64,000 bases of DNA, taken from Synergistaceae bacterium. Lineage in GTDB: Bacteria; Synergistota; Synergistia; Synergistales; Aminobacteriaceae. Where the stretch lies: the NCBI GenBank assembly GCA_018436725.1, contig JAHDKT010000008.1, positions 1-64,000 of the forward strand. Reading direction: 5' to 3'. The notes beneath the pieces are model-generated. The model did no database searches and had not been told where the DNA came from. It saw only the letters and a program-made list of their open reading frames with translations. Made by a program: the position numbers and the translations under genes. Positions 42,077 through 50,564 of the stretch are shown piece by piece (position 1 is the stretch's first letter; every line of letters begins with the position of its first letter).

Positions 42077-42808
42077 ATGAGCATGCTCGACGGTTTCTTC
42101 CGGGCTTTGAGCTTTCTGACGATACTTCCGTGCCCGAAACGCGAGAGCACGGTCGAGGAGTACGGGCGGGCGAGCGGATGGTTCCCGGTGATCGGGGCGG
42201 TGATCGGGGCGATTCTCTACGCCTCGGCGCTGCTGTTTCACCGTCTCTTTTCGCCGCTGCCCTCGTCGGCCCTCGTCGTGGCCCTCTGGGCGTTTATAAC
42301 GAGAGGGTTCCACCTCGACGGGCTCGCGGACACGTTCGACGGCATCGGAGGCGGTTTCGACAGAGAGTCCCGCCTCGCCGTCATGAAGGACAGCCGCCTG
42401 GGGACCTTCGGGGGGACGGCGCTCGCCGCCGTGTTGCTGCTGAAAACGGTGATTCTCGCCGAGTTCGGCGGACGTCTGGAAGTGCTCGTCCTCGCCCCGG
42501 TGCTGGGGCGGTGGGGGATCCTGATCGCCATGCGCTTCTTCCCCTCCGCCCGTCCCGGAGGCATGGGCGACACCTTCCGCAAACACTGCGGCCAACCGCA
42601 GCTTATCCTGGGCTCGCTCGCCGCCCTCTGGGCGGTGCTGCTGACGAGCGGCCTCCACGGCTTGCCGCTGCTCGGTATCGTCCCGGTGCTGACCGTCCTC
42701 TTCTCGCTTTGGATCAAGCGTCTCATAGGCGGTCTCACCGGCGACTCGTACGGTGCGGTCTGCGAGATCGTGGAGCTGTCGGCGCTGCTCTTCTTCGCGG
42801 CGCTGTAG
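42077..42808 (+). CDS. cobS: Adenosylcobinamide-GDP ribazoletransferase
   Basis: 243 residues from ATG 42077 (GAGGG upstream, overlapping the cobT stop region). Membrane protein with six or so helices and CobS motifs: FFRALSFLTILP at the N-terminus, TRGFHLDGLADTFDG with the Asp-rich metal site, AVMKDSRLGTFGG and GDSYGAVCEIVE. It joins GDP-cobinamide to the alpha-ribazole (phosphate), completing the nucleotide loop. Last gene of the operon; no cobC phosphatase or corrinoid adenosyltransferase gene accompanies it. Confidence 0.93.
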   Translation: MSMLDGFFRALSFLTILPCPKRESTVEEYGRASGWFPVIGAVIGAILYASALLFHRLFSPLPSSALVVALWAFITRGFHLDGLADTFDGIGGGFDRESRLAVMKDSRLGTFGGTALAAVLLLKTVILAEFGGRLEVLVLAPVLGRWGILIAMRFFPSARPGGMGDTFRKHCGQPQLILGSLAALWAVLLTSGLHGLPLLGIVPVLTVLFSLWIKRLIGGLTGDSYGAVCEIVELSALLFFAAL

Positions 42809-42922
42809 GGGGAGGTTGACCACAAAAGGAAGAGACAGATAGAAAGGATGGCGACCTGGAATGGATTAATTTGTCGACGTTTCCGAGTACAACGGCTTGA
42901 CGACGTCCTGCTCTTTATGTTA

Positions 42923-42950
42923 TTGACTTGATGTTGATTTTGTCTAAAAA
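42923..42950 (+). promoter_or_regulatory. Probable promoter of the RADAR cassette
   Basis: TTGACT (42923-42928), a 16-base spacer and TAAAAA (42945-42950), in the AT-rich 195-base gap between cobS and rdrA. No operator repeat or small gene was recognised in this gap. The SD AGAGGAGG lies at 42982-42989. Confidence 0.5.
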
Positions 42951-43003
42951 ATCACGGCTATCCATTCAGGTTTGATGCCTTAAAGAGGAGGCGGCTAAAT
43001 AAC

Positions 43004-45874
43004 GTGACCGATCAGGGCGCACAAAATCAGGACGGGATCAAAGTCGTGGTAGTGGATATCACGCGTGAAAATCCAGTCAAGGCGTTGGATCCTAAAGAGT
43101 TGATTCGGATTACCGCATACGAATCCCTGGCGAAAAAGATCCACGACGCGGTGAAAAGCAACTGGAGCAGAGCCGACAATGGCGGTGGTGGATGGAATGT
43201 CTTTTTCATCGACGGAACCCGTGGTTCCGGGAAGAGCACTTTTTTGCAGACAGTGATCGAGGAGCTGCATAAGGATAAAGAGAAGCTATCCAAAGACAAG
43301 ATATGCGACGTAAAGCTGGAGAGGCTTGCGTACGTCGACCCCACTATGATTCAGACCGGCGAACATATCCTTCTCTCTCTTCTGGCCAGCTTGGATAAAA
43401 AAATAAAGGCAAGGACAAGGTGCCTTGAATGCTCCGGTGACGGCTCGTACGATAGAAAAGGCTCTCCCTGGGAGAGCTGGCGGGTTCACTTCCAGAACAT
43501 CGCCAACGGGCTGGCGTTGCTCGGGACGTCCGGCCGGAAACGCGATATCGACACGGAGTATTTCGATGAAATCATTCTGCTCGATGAGAAGCTGAACAAC
43601 GCTGGAAGCGGGCTTTCTCTCAAAGAAGGACTTGCAAAACTATTCAAGACGGCTCGGGAACTGCTTGGAGTGGATGCTTTCCTTGTCGGGCTCGACGATG
43701 TGGATACCAACTTCGACATTGGGTGGGAGGTTCTGGAGACAATCCGTCGTTACGGAGACATCCCCGGGCTGATCTTCTTGGTTACGGGGGATTTGCAGCT
43801 CTACACTCACCTCGTTCGTGACAGACACTTCCGCAACTTCAGCGACTCGCTCGCTAAAAACGACGAGCAGCGTATCAAAGAACGCGCCCGAATGGTGGAC
43901 CATTTGGAGCAGCAGTATCTTCTGAAGATCTTCCCTTTGCATCAGAGGACGCAGCTTGTGGCGTTGTGGGAATTGTTGCAGGAGAGTAACGACATTGCAT
44001 ACAAGCTTGAACTGGGGCAATCCGAAAAGAAGAGAATCGGGAAGAAGAGCGGAGAAAACGCGATCGAGCTACAAGAAGCCGTCGAGATAATGCTTACCGA
44101 AGGCCTCTCTCTGGGAGGGCAGCAGCTCAAGAGTGAGATTAAGCGATATGTAGAATACTTCCTGCGCCTTCCAGTGCGAAGCGTGCTCCAGATTCTGACC
44201 CGATACCACAACGACGAGATTTCCGCGTCCAATCAGTCAGCCCTCGCCGGAGCCATGAGAAGCGCCATGATTGGAAGTCTGTACAAGCAGGGGATAGATG
44301 TCGAGGCGATCTCCAACGATGTCTTTGGTAAGCTGGTGGAGGCTGTCTTCGATGTGACACTGGACGGAGGAGATTGGGACACCGGCTACTATCTTCGTCC
44401 CGATGGCAGAGAAGAGTATATTCGTTCATCTTCTTTTGTTCTTTCCGCAGAGGTTGCAAGAGCATGTCGAGGGCGCCCGGACAGAGTCCTTCGCTATCTT
44501 CTTCAAGGCCCAGGAAGCGTTAGCCTTTTCGCTGTTGCAGAGAAGTTACGTGAACGTAGACAGGGCAACGAACGAGAGCTGTTCAAAGAATATTTTGGTT
44601 TAGGCCGAGAAGCCACCGCAAGAGATTGGGCCTTGAGATCACCTTCCGTTCTTCAAGAAACGCAATTGGAAAACTCTAGTCCGCTAGGAATCGGTTGCGG
44701 TATGCTTAAGACTAACGTAAGAAAGCCCAAAGACATTAAAGCTGAGCCGACCAAGATAAATGTTTTGACTAAGCTTCCAATAGCTTCACCACTTAATGAA
44801 GCTATCCGTTCCGCTGTCAGTTGTATGCTAGGGGCACAGGAGAATCAGTTCCTTTCTTTTTTTAATCTCCTGGGAGCTATAGAGGTTCTTTTAGAGTTCA
44901 AGTTTTTACATGGCTCTTCTCTTACGGATACAAATGACGAGATACGTGAGGTTTTAAAAAAGCTTTATAGCGGCAATACTGTTTCTGTGGCACATTGGCT
45001 TAAGGGTTTTGACACTGCCAGAGCAGCAGAAGAAGAAGATTCGGATGATGAAACCGAAAATGAGGTTCTTGAAGAGGGACTTTCTGGTCTAATATTGAAA
45101 TGGTTTAAATTTATTGATAAAAAGGTGCTTTTGGAAAAAATTCAACCATCATCCCTGTTGCTGGGAAAGATATGGGCACGTACGTTCTTTGGATTAAGTA
45201 GCATTGCAGGACAGAGCATAAATAGAAGTCGCACAAGAAGCGGAAATATATGGAAAATTATGAGTTTAAATATATCGTGTTTTCTGAATGCTGTTTTAAC
45301 TGAAGAAACACTATATGGACAAGAGCTAGAGGATAAAGATGTTTTTTTCAATATATTAGATAAAATATCGCGAAAGAATCCATCGACAAGTTTGAAAGAA
45401 TATAAGAAAAATTTTTATGCAACATTTGGTGATATTGGCAATAGGAACATGTCAGGTGAAACTGGATGGGCGATGCAGGAAAAAATTATACAGCGCTTTC
45501 CTCTTTTTGTTCTTTTTGCCTCATGTCCGTTGCTTAGAGTTTTCGAGCTTTACCAACTGTACGAAGAAGAACGTCTTCTTGAAACAGGCGATACGGAAAT
45601 TCTGAAGTTTACCGATATATGGGATAGTGAGTTCTTAAATTTTTTTTCAGAAGGTGACTCTGAGCAAAAGATACCACCAGTAACAGTGACGCGAGTGTAC
45701 GTGTCTGGTGTAAGGCGGTCTTTTAAGGTTATTCCGCAAACTGCCGATCAGGCAGAGCTTCTTATGATGAATCAAGAGATGGAACCGGTTAGAGAAAAAG
45801 AAAAAGGCAAGCGTGCAGGAAGAAGAGGAGATAAAAAAACAGACAATCCCTCTGGATCCGAAAATCAACAGTGA
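43004..45874 (+). CDS. rdrA: RADAR system ATPase RdrA
   Basis: 956 residues from GTG 43004, after AGAGGAGG (42982-42989). A single P-loop domain near the N-terminus: Walker A GTRGSGKST at residues 71-79, Walker B AFLVGLDDVD at 225-234, sensor-like FLVTGD at about 258-263. The rest is a long helical region with an acidic stretch near 672-690 and a basic Lys-rich tail. Length, domain order and the following deaminase gene match RdrA of RADAR, which forms a large assembly with RdrB and is needed for phage-induced adenosine deamination. G+C falls sharply in the 3' half (27% at 45241-45300 against 57% at 43681-43740 by my count). Confidence 0.87.
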   Translation: MTDQGAQNQDGIKVVVVDITRENPVKALDPKELIRITAYESLAKKIHDAVKSNWSRADNGGGGWNVFFIDGTRGSGKSTFLQTVIEELHKDKEKLSKDKICDVKLERLAYVDPTMIQTGEHILLSLLASLDKKIKARTRCLECSGDGSYDRKGSPWESWRVHFQNIANGLALLGTSGRKRDIDTEYFDEIILLDEKLNNAGSGLSLKEGLAKLFKTARELLGVDAFLVGLDDVDTNFDIGWEVLETIRRYGDIPGLIFLVTGDLQLYTHLVRDRHFRNFSDSLAKNDEQRIKERARMVDHLEQQYLLKIFPLHQRTQLVALWELLQESNDIAYKLELGQSEKKRIGKKSGENAIELQEAVEIMLTEGLSLGGQQLKSEIKRYVEYFLRLPVRSVLQILTRYHNDEISASNQSALAGAMRSAMIGSLYKQGIDVEAISNDVFGKLVEAVFDVTLDGGDWDTGYYLRPDGREEYIRSSSFVLSAEVARACRGRPDRVLRYLLQGPGSVSLFAVAEKLRERRQGNERELFKEYFGLGREATARDWALRSPSVLQETQLENSSPLGIGCGMLKTNVRKPKDIKAEPTKINVLTKLPIASPLNEAIRSAVSCMLGAQENQFLSFFNLLGAIEVLLEFKFLHGSSLTDTNDEIREVLKKLYSGNTVSVAHWLKGFDTARAAEEEDSDDETENEVLEEGLSGLILKWFKFIDKKVLLEKIQPSSLLLGKIWARTFFGLSSIAGQSINRSRTRSGNIWKIMSLNISCFLNAVLTEETLYGQELEDKDVFFNILDKISRKNPSTSLKEYKKNFYATFGDIGNRNMSGETGWAMQEKIIQRFPLFVLFASCPLLRVFELYQLYEEERLLETGDTEILKFTDIWDSEFLNFFSEGDSEQKIPPVTVTRVYVSGVRRSFKVIPQTADQAELLMMNQEMEPVREKEKGKRAGRRGDKKTDNPSGSENQQ

Positions 45875-45911
45875 AACCGACCTTTGGTATCAATTTGAGT
45901 GAGGCGATCAA

Positions 45912-48383
45912 ATGTTCAACAACGTCCTGATCGAACCCTATATCCTGGCGAACCCGTTCCTCCTGAACAGGCTGGAGAATATGCCGCTTGACGAGCCTTT
46001 GTCGGAGCAAGATTGCTACGCGGACGTCTTCCATGCGTTTCACTCCTGCCATTACGCACTTCCGGATCACGTGGCCCGGAACCGATGGAAGGCGATGTCC
46101 GGAGGCGACGAGTTTTCACGCAGGGGGTGGGCTCTTCCGGCGCTCGAATCCCTTGCCCGTCTCTTTCTGGAGTACCGAGAGGGCAATATTCGGGTTCGCC
46201 AGGGGTGCTTCGATCTCTGGCAGTCCGTTATTTCCAGGATGTCCCTTCTCCCCGTGCGGGCCGCCTTCGAGTGCGCATTATCCCTCGACGAACCCCTCCC
46301 TATAGAACCCGCGTTCTTCCCAACGCCCTTCGACCCTCCGGTCGAATCCTACGTTGAGCGCTGCGGACTGCATGAAAGCCACCTGCACCTCAACGGCTCC
46401 ACTCCTGCGGAGTATGTCTGGCTCTTAGCGCTGGATGCGCCGAAAAAAGCCCTCATGCCCTTTCGCGGCATAAATGCGAAGAAAAAAGATGGAAGGGCCG
46501 TGCGGGAGCTTCTTCGCAGCGTGGACGAGAGGCTCACACCGAATTTTTTGCGGGAGCGCTGTATTCTGGCGCAGCAGCTTCGGGCTTTTCTGCTCTATTT
46601 CGCAAGATGCGATAGAATATTCAATCTCTCAATCGGGCCGAATGGCGGAGGGGGGCGATATGCGCTTCACCCTTCGCGGCTCGCTCAGTATCGTCCGATT
46701 CCCGTGTTTCTGCGAAGAGGAGACAGGCGCGGACCGGTTCAGCGTTACGAGGAGGAGCGAGACTGGCAGCTCAAGGTGATCCGAAAGATGAAAAAGGCCC
46801 CCTGCGCCTTGATCGAAAGAGCTTTCCATCTCTATCTGCTCTTGCAGAATCAGTTTGTTCAGCTTCTGGTGCAGCGCGAGGATCTATGGGGGTTCGACGA
46901 GTTCCAGAAAGTGACGTTGAACGAGCTTCGCAGTCCATCCGAAAAGACCTATCAGCATCGCTTCGAGCAGTTTCACGGCGATGTCGGCGGGAAAGGGCGG
47001 CTTTCGTCGCTGGAAGGGCGTTTCGCTCCCAAGGATTCCTTGGAAGGGAGCGAAGAGTGCCTTCGAAAGATTCTTCGGGGGTATTTCCGCTATCTGAAGG
47101 GGCATGGGCAGGTCGAAAAGGATGATGCCAAGCCCCTCCGTTCGTTCAAGTTCTTTCTGGATACGCTGGAGGAAGCCGAGAAAAACTGCGCCGGCGGAAG
47201 ACTTCGGCTTGCTCTGGTGGCGCACTTCATCAAGAAGGAGTGGAGTCGCGGAGGGAGGAATGATTTTCATTTTCGCGTGCTCCGAATAAAACTTCAGAAG
47301 CAAGCCATTCTGCTTCGCGCAGTCTTGCGACGATATCCGAAGATGGCTCTGTGGCTTCGGGGGGTGGATGCGGCGAGCAACGAACTGGATGCGCCTCCGG
47401 AGGTTTTCGCCTCCGTGTTTCGTCTTTGCAGGCGTTTCGGCATCGAACACGCGACCTATCATGTGGGCGAGGATTTCGTTCATCTACTCGGCGGCATCAG
47501 ACAGGTCGACGACGCTCTCCGGTTTCTGGGGCTGCAATCGGGCGACAGGCTGGGGCACTGTACGAGCCTGGGGATCGAACCTGGGACGTGGCAAGGCAGC
47601 ATGCCGGTGCGGACGATGGTGCGTCGTGGAGATTTTCTGCTTGATATGCTCTCTCTTTGGAGACACATGCGTTACGACGACGGATGCGTCGCCTCGCGGG
47701 CGGCTACGGAAGCCTTGCGAGTCGGGCGTCTTGTCTTTGGAGAGGAGCTATCTTTGGAGGAGTTGGACGGTGTGATGGGACTCCGGCATCTCCATCAGGG
47801 CTTTGTTTTCGAGGCGTCGAGGAAGGTCGATTGGCACTGGTGCGGTGCTTCTCTCGACAACGATCTCCGCGAAGAAGCGGAGATGGTCTACGAGGAGGCA
47901 GCGAAGACGAAGGATAAAAGGCGTCTGAAACTGCTGTGTAGATGGTGGGAGGACGAGGAGGTCTCCAAGAGGGCTTGGGGCTGTTACGAAGAGGTTCCAA
48001 GCGATTTTTGCGATGTGTCGGAACTCCTTGCCTATCAACAGTCGGTGTTGTCGGAGGTCTCCCGGAGGCGCATAATCATGGAGACATTGCCCACCAGCAA
48101 CGTCCGCATAAGTCAGTACAGGGAGATGAAGGAGCACCACGTCTTTCGCTGGATGAAGATCCCCGGCAGAGCGCTGGAGGGTGATCCGGATATAATGATT
48201 TGTCTAGGGTCGGACGATCCGGGGATATTCGCCGGGACGCTGAAGGGGGAGTTTTACCATCTCTACTCGGTGCTGCGGGAAGAGTTCTCCATGTCAGACG
48301 ACGAGGCGCTGGCACGTGTCGCGGCGATCAACGAGCGCGGGCGCGTCTATCGTTTCCATCATCGCGCTTCGGCTGTTCTGTAA
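45912..48383 (+). CDS. rdrB: RADAR system adenosine deaminase RdrB
   Basis: 823 residues, starting 37 bases after rdrA (GAGG seven bases upstream of the ATG). Deaminase metal-site motifs are spread as in RdrB: HLHLNGS at 157-163 (HxH), TYHVGEDF at 515-522 (His, Glu), GDRLGHC at 544-550, LPTSNVRIS near 726-734 and GSDDPGIF near 766-773 (Asp pair). The large insertions between them are characteristic of RdrB and not of housekeeping adenosine deaminases. RADAR converts adenosine or ATP-pool nucleotides (and was first reported to edit RNA) to inosine forms after infection, halting growth. G+C is about 60%, like the host. Confidence 0.92.
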   Translation: MFNNVLIEPYILANPFLLNRLENMPLDEPLSEQDCYADVFHAFHSCHYALPDHVARNRWKAMSGGDEFSRRGWALPALESLARLFLEYREGNIRVRQGCFDLWQSVISRMSLLPVRAAFECALSLDEPLPIEPAFFPTPFDPPVESYVERCGLHESHLHLNGSTPAEYVWLLALDAPKKALMPFRGINAKKKDGRAVRELLRSVDERLTPNFLRERCILAQQLRAFLLYFARCDRIFNLSIGPNGGGGRYALHPSRLAQYRPIPVFLRRGDRRGPVQRYEEERDWQLKVIRKMKKAPCALIERAFHLYLLLQNQFVQLLVQREDLWGFDEFQKVTLNELRSPSEKTYQHRFEQFHGDVGGKGRLSSLEGRFAPKDSLEGSEECLRKILRGYFRYLKGHGQVEKDDAKPLRSFKFFLDTLEEAEKNCAGGRLRLALVAHFIKKEWSRGGRNDFHFRVLRIKLQKQAILLRAVLRRYPKMALWLRGVDAASNELDAPPEVFASVFRLCRRFGIEHATYHVGEDFVHLLGGIRQVDDALRFLGLQSGDRLGHCTSLGIEPGTWQGSMPVRTMVRRGDFLLDMLSLWRHMRYDDGCVASRAATEALRVGRLVFGEELSLEELDGVMGLRHLHQGFVFEASRKVDWHWCGASLDNDLREEAEMVYEEAAKTKDKRRLKLLCRWWEDEEVSKRAWGCYEEVPSDFCDVSELLAYQQSVLSEVSRRRIIMETLPTSNVRISQYREMKEHHVFRWMKIPGRALEGDPDIMICLGSDDPGIFAGTLKGEFYHLYSVLREEFSMSDDEALARVAAINERGRVYRFHHRASAVL

Positions 48384-48430
48384 GGCGGGATAACGTCCCG
48401 AACGGCAAGGGCGTGACAGGGGGTGTGCGC

Positions 48431-49696
48431 ATGAATGGAAAGATCTTGGAGATCGAGATTCGCAATTTCAAGTCGCTGGAGCATCTGACGCTGCCTCCTG
48501 GGGGCATGTCCCGCAGTGTTGCTTCGGAGAGCGAGGGGGGGTTCCTTCTCCCGAAATTTTCATGTCTGATCGGGCTAAACGGGGCGGGAAAGTCCAGCAT
48601 TCTGCACGGAGTGGATTTTTTGAGCCAGCTCTTCCGCGGCGATATCGACGCATGGCTGAACCGGCGCGGGTGGAAGGCGGGGGATATCAAGTTCAATCTT
48701 CCTGAAAAAAAAGATAAGACGGTTTTTCTCCGTGTGGTACTTTCCGCCGATTTCGGGGTGTTCGAATGGGCGGGATATTTCAGCGCCAATTCAAAGCAGT
48801 GTAAGAGCGAATCTCTATCTCTTCGCTCGGCACGTGATGATGGTGTCGCGTTCGTGATGGATATGGGAGATATACCGTTGCTCGAAGTACGTAAGAAAAT
48901 GATGACTCAGTATTGTGATGAAAACGGAAGGGGCACCCCCGAACGAATCCGCTTTCAGTATCAGGGTTCCATACTCTCGCAGCTCGAAGATCATGAGCTC
49001 GGAGAGCGCATGCTCTTCTTCAGGGACTTCATGCGGAGCATAAGCTCTCTCGACCTCCTCTCGCCCCATCAGATGCGTTTGAACTACAAGAGGGCCGAGA
49101 ATATCGGACTCGGGGGAGAGGGGCTCTTCGCGTTCATTCATGCGCTCCCCAATGAGACAAAAGAGCGTTTCGTCTCCATCATGCGCCGTTTCTATCCGTC
49201 TCTGGACAGGGTTTCGGTGCTTTCCAAAGCGTATGGATGGAAGCAGCTCGTCATCGGCGAGGCGTTTCCCGATACCGGAGGGGTATTGAAGACGGAGGGG
49301 CATCATATCAACGACGGTATGCTGCGCCTTATGGGAATCGTCGCGCAGACGCTCGGCGAGAAACGCTTCCTTATGTTCGACGAAATCGAGAACGGTTTTA
49401 GCCCGGAACTGATAAAGGAACTGGTGCAGTATCTGGCCCGCGAGGCGGAGCAGCAGGTTCTGGTGACGACTCACAGTCCGCTGGTGCTGAACTATCTTCT
49501 CGACGAGGAGGCGCGCGAGTCTCTCTTTTTTGTCTACAAGGACGAAGGGCGAAGCAAGTGCGTTCGTTTCTTCGACATCCACGAAGTCGACGAACGCCTT
49601 CAGTTCATGGGGCCGGGGGAGGCGTACGCGGATACCGATTTGCAACGGCTTGTGGAAAGCCTGAAGTCGGAGGAGAGGGGCGAGGGAGAGGAATGA
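48431..49696 (+). CDS. AAA ATPase (AAA_15/AAA_21, OLD/PARIS-like)
   Basis: 421 residues from ATG 48431 (AGGGGG upstream), 47 bases after rdrB. SMC/RecF-like ATPase: LEIEIRNFKSLEHLTLP start, Walker A LIGLNGAGKSS (46-56), signature-like HHINDGMLRLMGI (291-303), Walker B FLMFDEIENG (313-322) and switch His in VTTHSP. The stop overlaps the TOPRIM-like gene (ATGA). ATPases of this type act with a TOPRIM effector in OLD, Gabija and PARIS defence. It probably senses infection and controls the effector; co-transcription with RADAR is likely from spacing. Confidence 0.8.
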   Translation: MNGKILEIEIRNFKSLEHLTLPPGGMSRSVASESEGGFLLPKFSCLIGLNGAGKSSILHGVDFLSQLFRGDIDAWLNRRGWKAGDIKFNLPEKKDKTVFLRVVLSADFGVFEWAGYFSANSKQCKSESLSLRSARDDGVAFVMDMGDIPLLEVRKKMMTQYCDENGRGTPERIRFQYQGSILSQLEDHELGERMLFFRDFMRSISSLDLLSPHQMRLNYKRAENIGLGGEGLFAFIHALPNETKERFVSIMRRFYPSLDRVSVLSKAYGWKQLVIGEAFPDTGGVLKTEGHHINDGMLRLMGIVAQTLGEKRFLMFDEIENGFSPELIKELVQYLAREAEQQVLVTTHSPLVLNYLLDEEARESLFFVYKDEGRSKCVRFFDIHEVDERLQFMGPGEAYADTDLQRLVESLKSEERGEGEE

Positions 49697-50421
49697 TCGC
49701 GTTTCTCTTAAGCGGCGAAGGCGCTTCCGATTTCGGGGGGGCGCCGGGAGTCTCCGTAGAGGATGTCGTCGGTTTCGATAGTTTCGATCCCGGACCTCTC
49801 GCCTTGCTGCTGGACTCTCTCGTGAAGGAGTTCGGCTGTTCGCTCCTTGAGCGCGATTGCGTGTACTTCGCAAGCAGAAAATCGCTGAAGAAGGATTTGG
49901 ACGGTGTTTCGCCGAGGATCAAGTTGCCCGGTATTAAGGATGGAGCTCGCGAAATGTTGCGCTATGCGCGTATGGCGCTCTTCCTCGCCCGAAAAGCCCG
50001 CGAACTTGAAAAAGATGCGGGGGGGAGCGTCGTCGCCGTCTGTTTTCACGATGCGGACCCCGACAGCAGGCAGAAAGACGAACCTCTGTGGGAAAAGGTT
50101 GCGAATGCGATGCTTCTCGGTTTTGACCACGAGGGATATTCTCTGGGCGTTCCTATGGTTCCCCAGCCGACCAGCGAAGCTTGGTTTCTCTGCGCTCTGA
50201 AGCAAACGCCTTATCGAGACTGCGCAGCTCTTGAACGTCTCTCCGGAAGCCGGAGAGCGCCCGACAATCTCAAGAAACGCCTCAAAGAGGCCCAGGGAAG
50301 AGCGGAGCTGAACGACATCGTTCTCGATGGAAGCGTGGACCATCGAAGAATCGATATGCCGAGCTTCAACGCTTTCAGAGAAAGACTGCGGGATGTTCTT
50401 TCCGGGATGCTCCGCAGGTAA
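49693..50421 (+). CDS. TOPRIM-like putative nuclease effector (DUF4276/DUF4435-like)
   Basis: 242 residues, translationally coupled to the ATPase gene. A TOPRIM-like arrangement is visible: an N-terminal strand with acid, FLLSGEGASDF (E9, D13), then VVAVCFHDADPDSR at 113-126 with the DxD triplet (D120, D122, D124), then VPMVPQPTSEAWFLCAL with a family-type Glu (E162). This matches DUF4276-like proteins paired with AAA_21 ATPases and is analogous to AriB of PARIS. Likely substrates are DNA or tRNA; not determined. No similarity to the SLATT-type accessory proteins sometimes found with RADAR was noticed. Confidence 0.65.
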   Translation: MIAFLLSGEGASDFGGAPGVSVEDVVGFDSFDPGPLALLLDSLVKEFGCSLLERDCVYFASRKSLKKDLDGVSPRIKLPGIKDGAREMLRYARMALFLARKARELEKDAGGSVVAVCFHDADPDSRQKDEPLWEKVANAMLLGFDHEGYSLGVPMVPQPTSEAWFLCALKQTPYRDCAALERLSGSRRAPDNLKKRLKEAQGRAELNDIVLDGSVDHRRIDMPSFNAFRERLRDVLSGMLRR

Positions 50422-50564
50422 ATAGCCGAAGTCTTTCGCATGAACCCGCATGTATATTCAAAGGTGTGCGCGTTCTTACGGATGGTTTGTTCGAGGCTTT
50501 ATTCAGATCGCAGACTTGCTACAGTATTTTTTCGCGGTGTCATAGAATGTAAGGGAGGAAAAAT

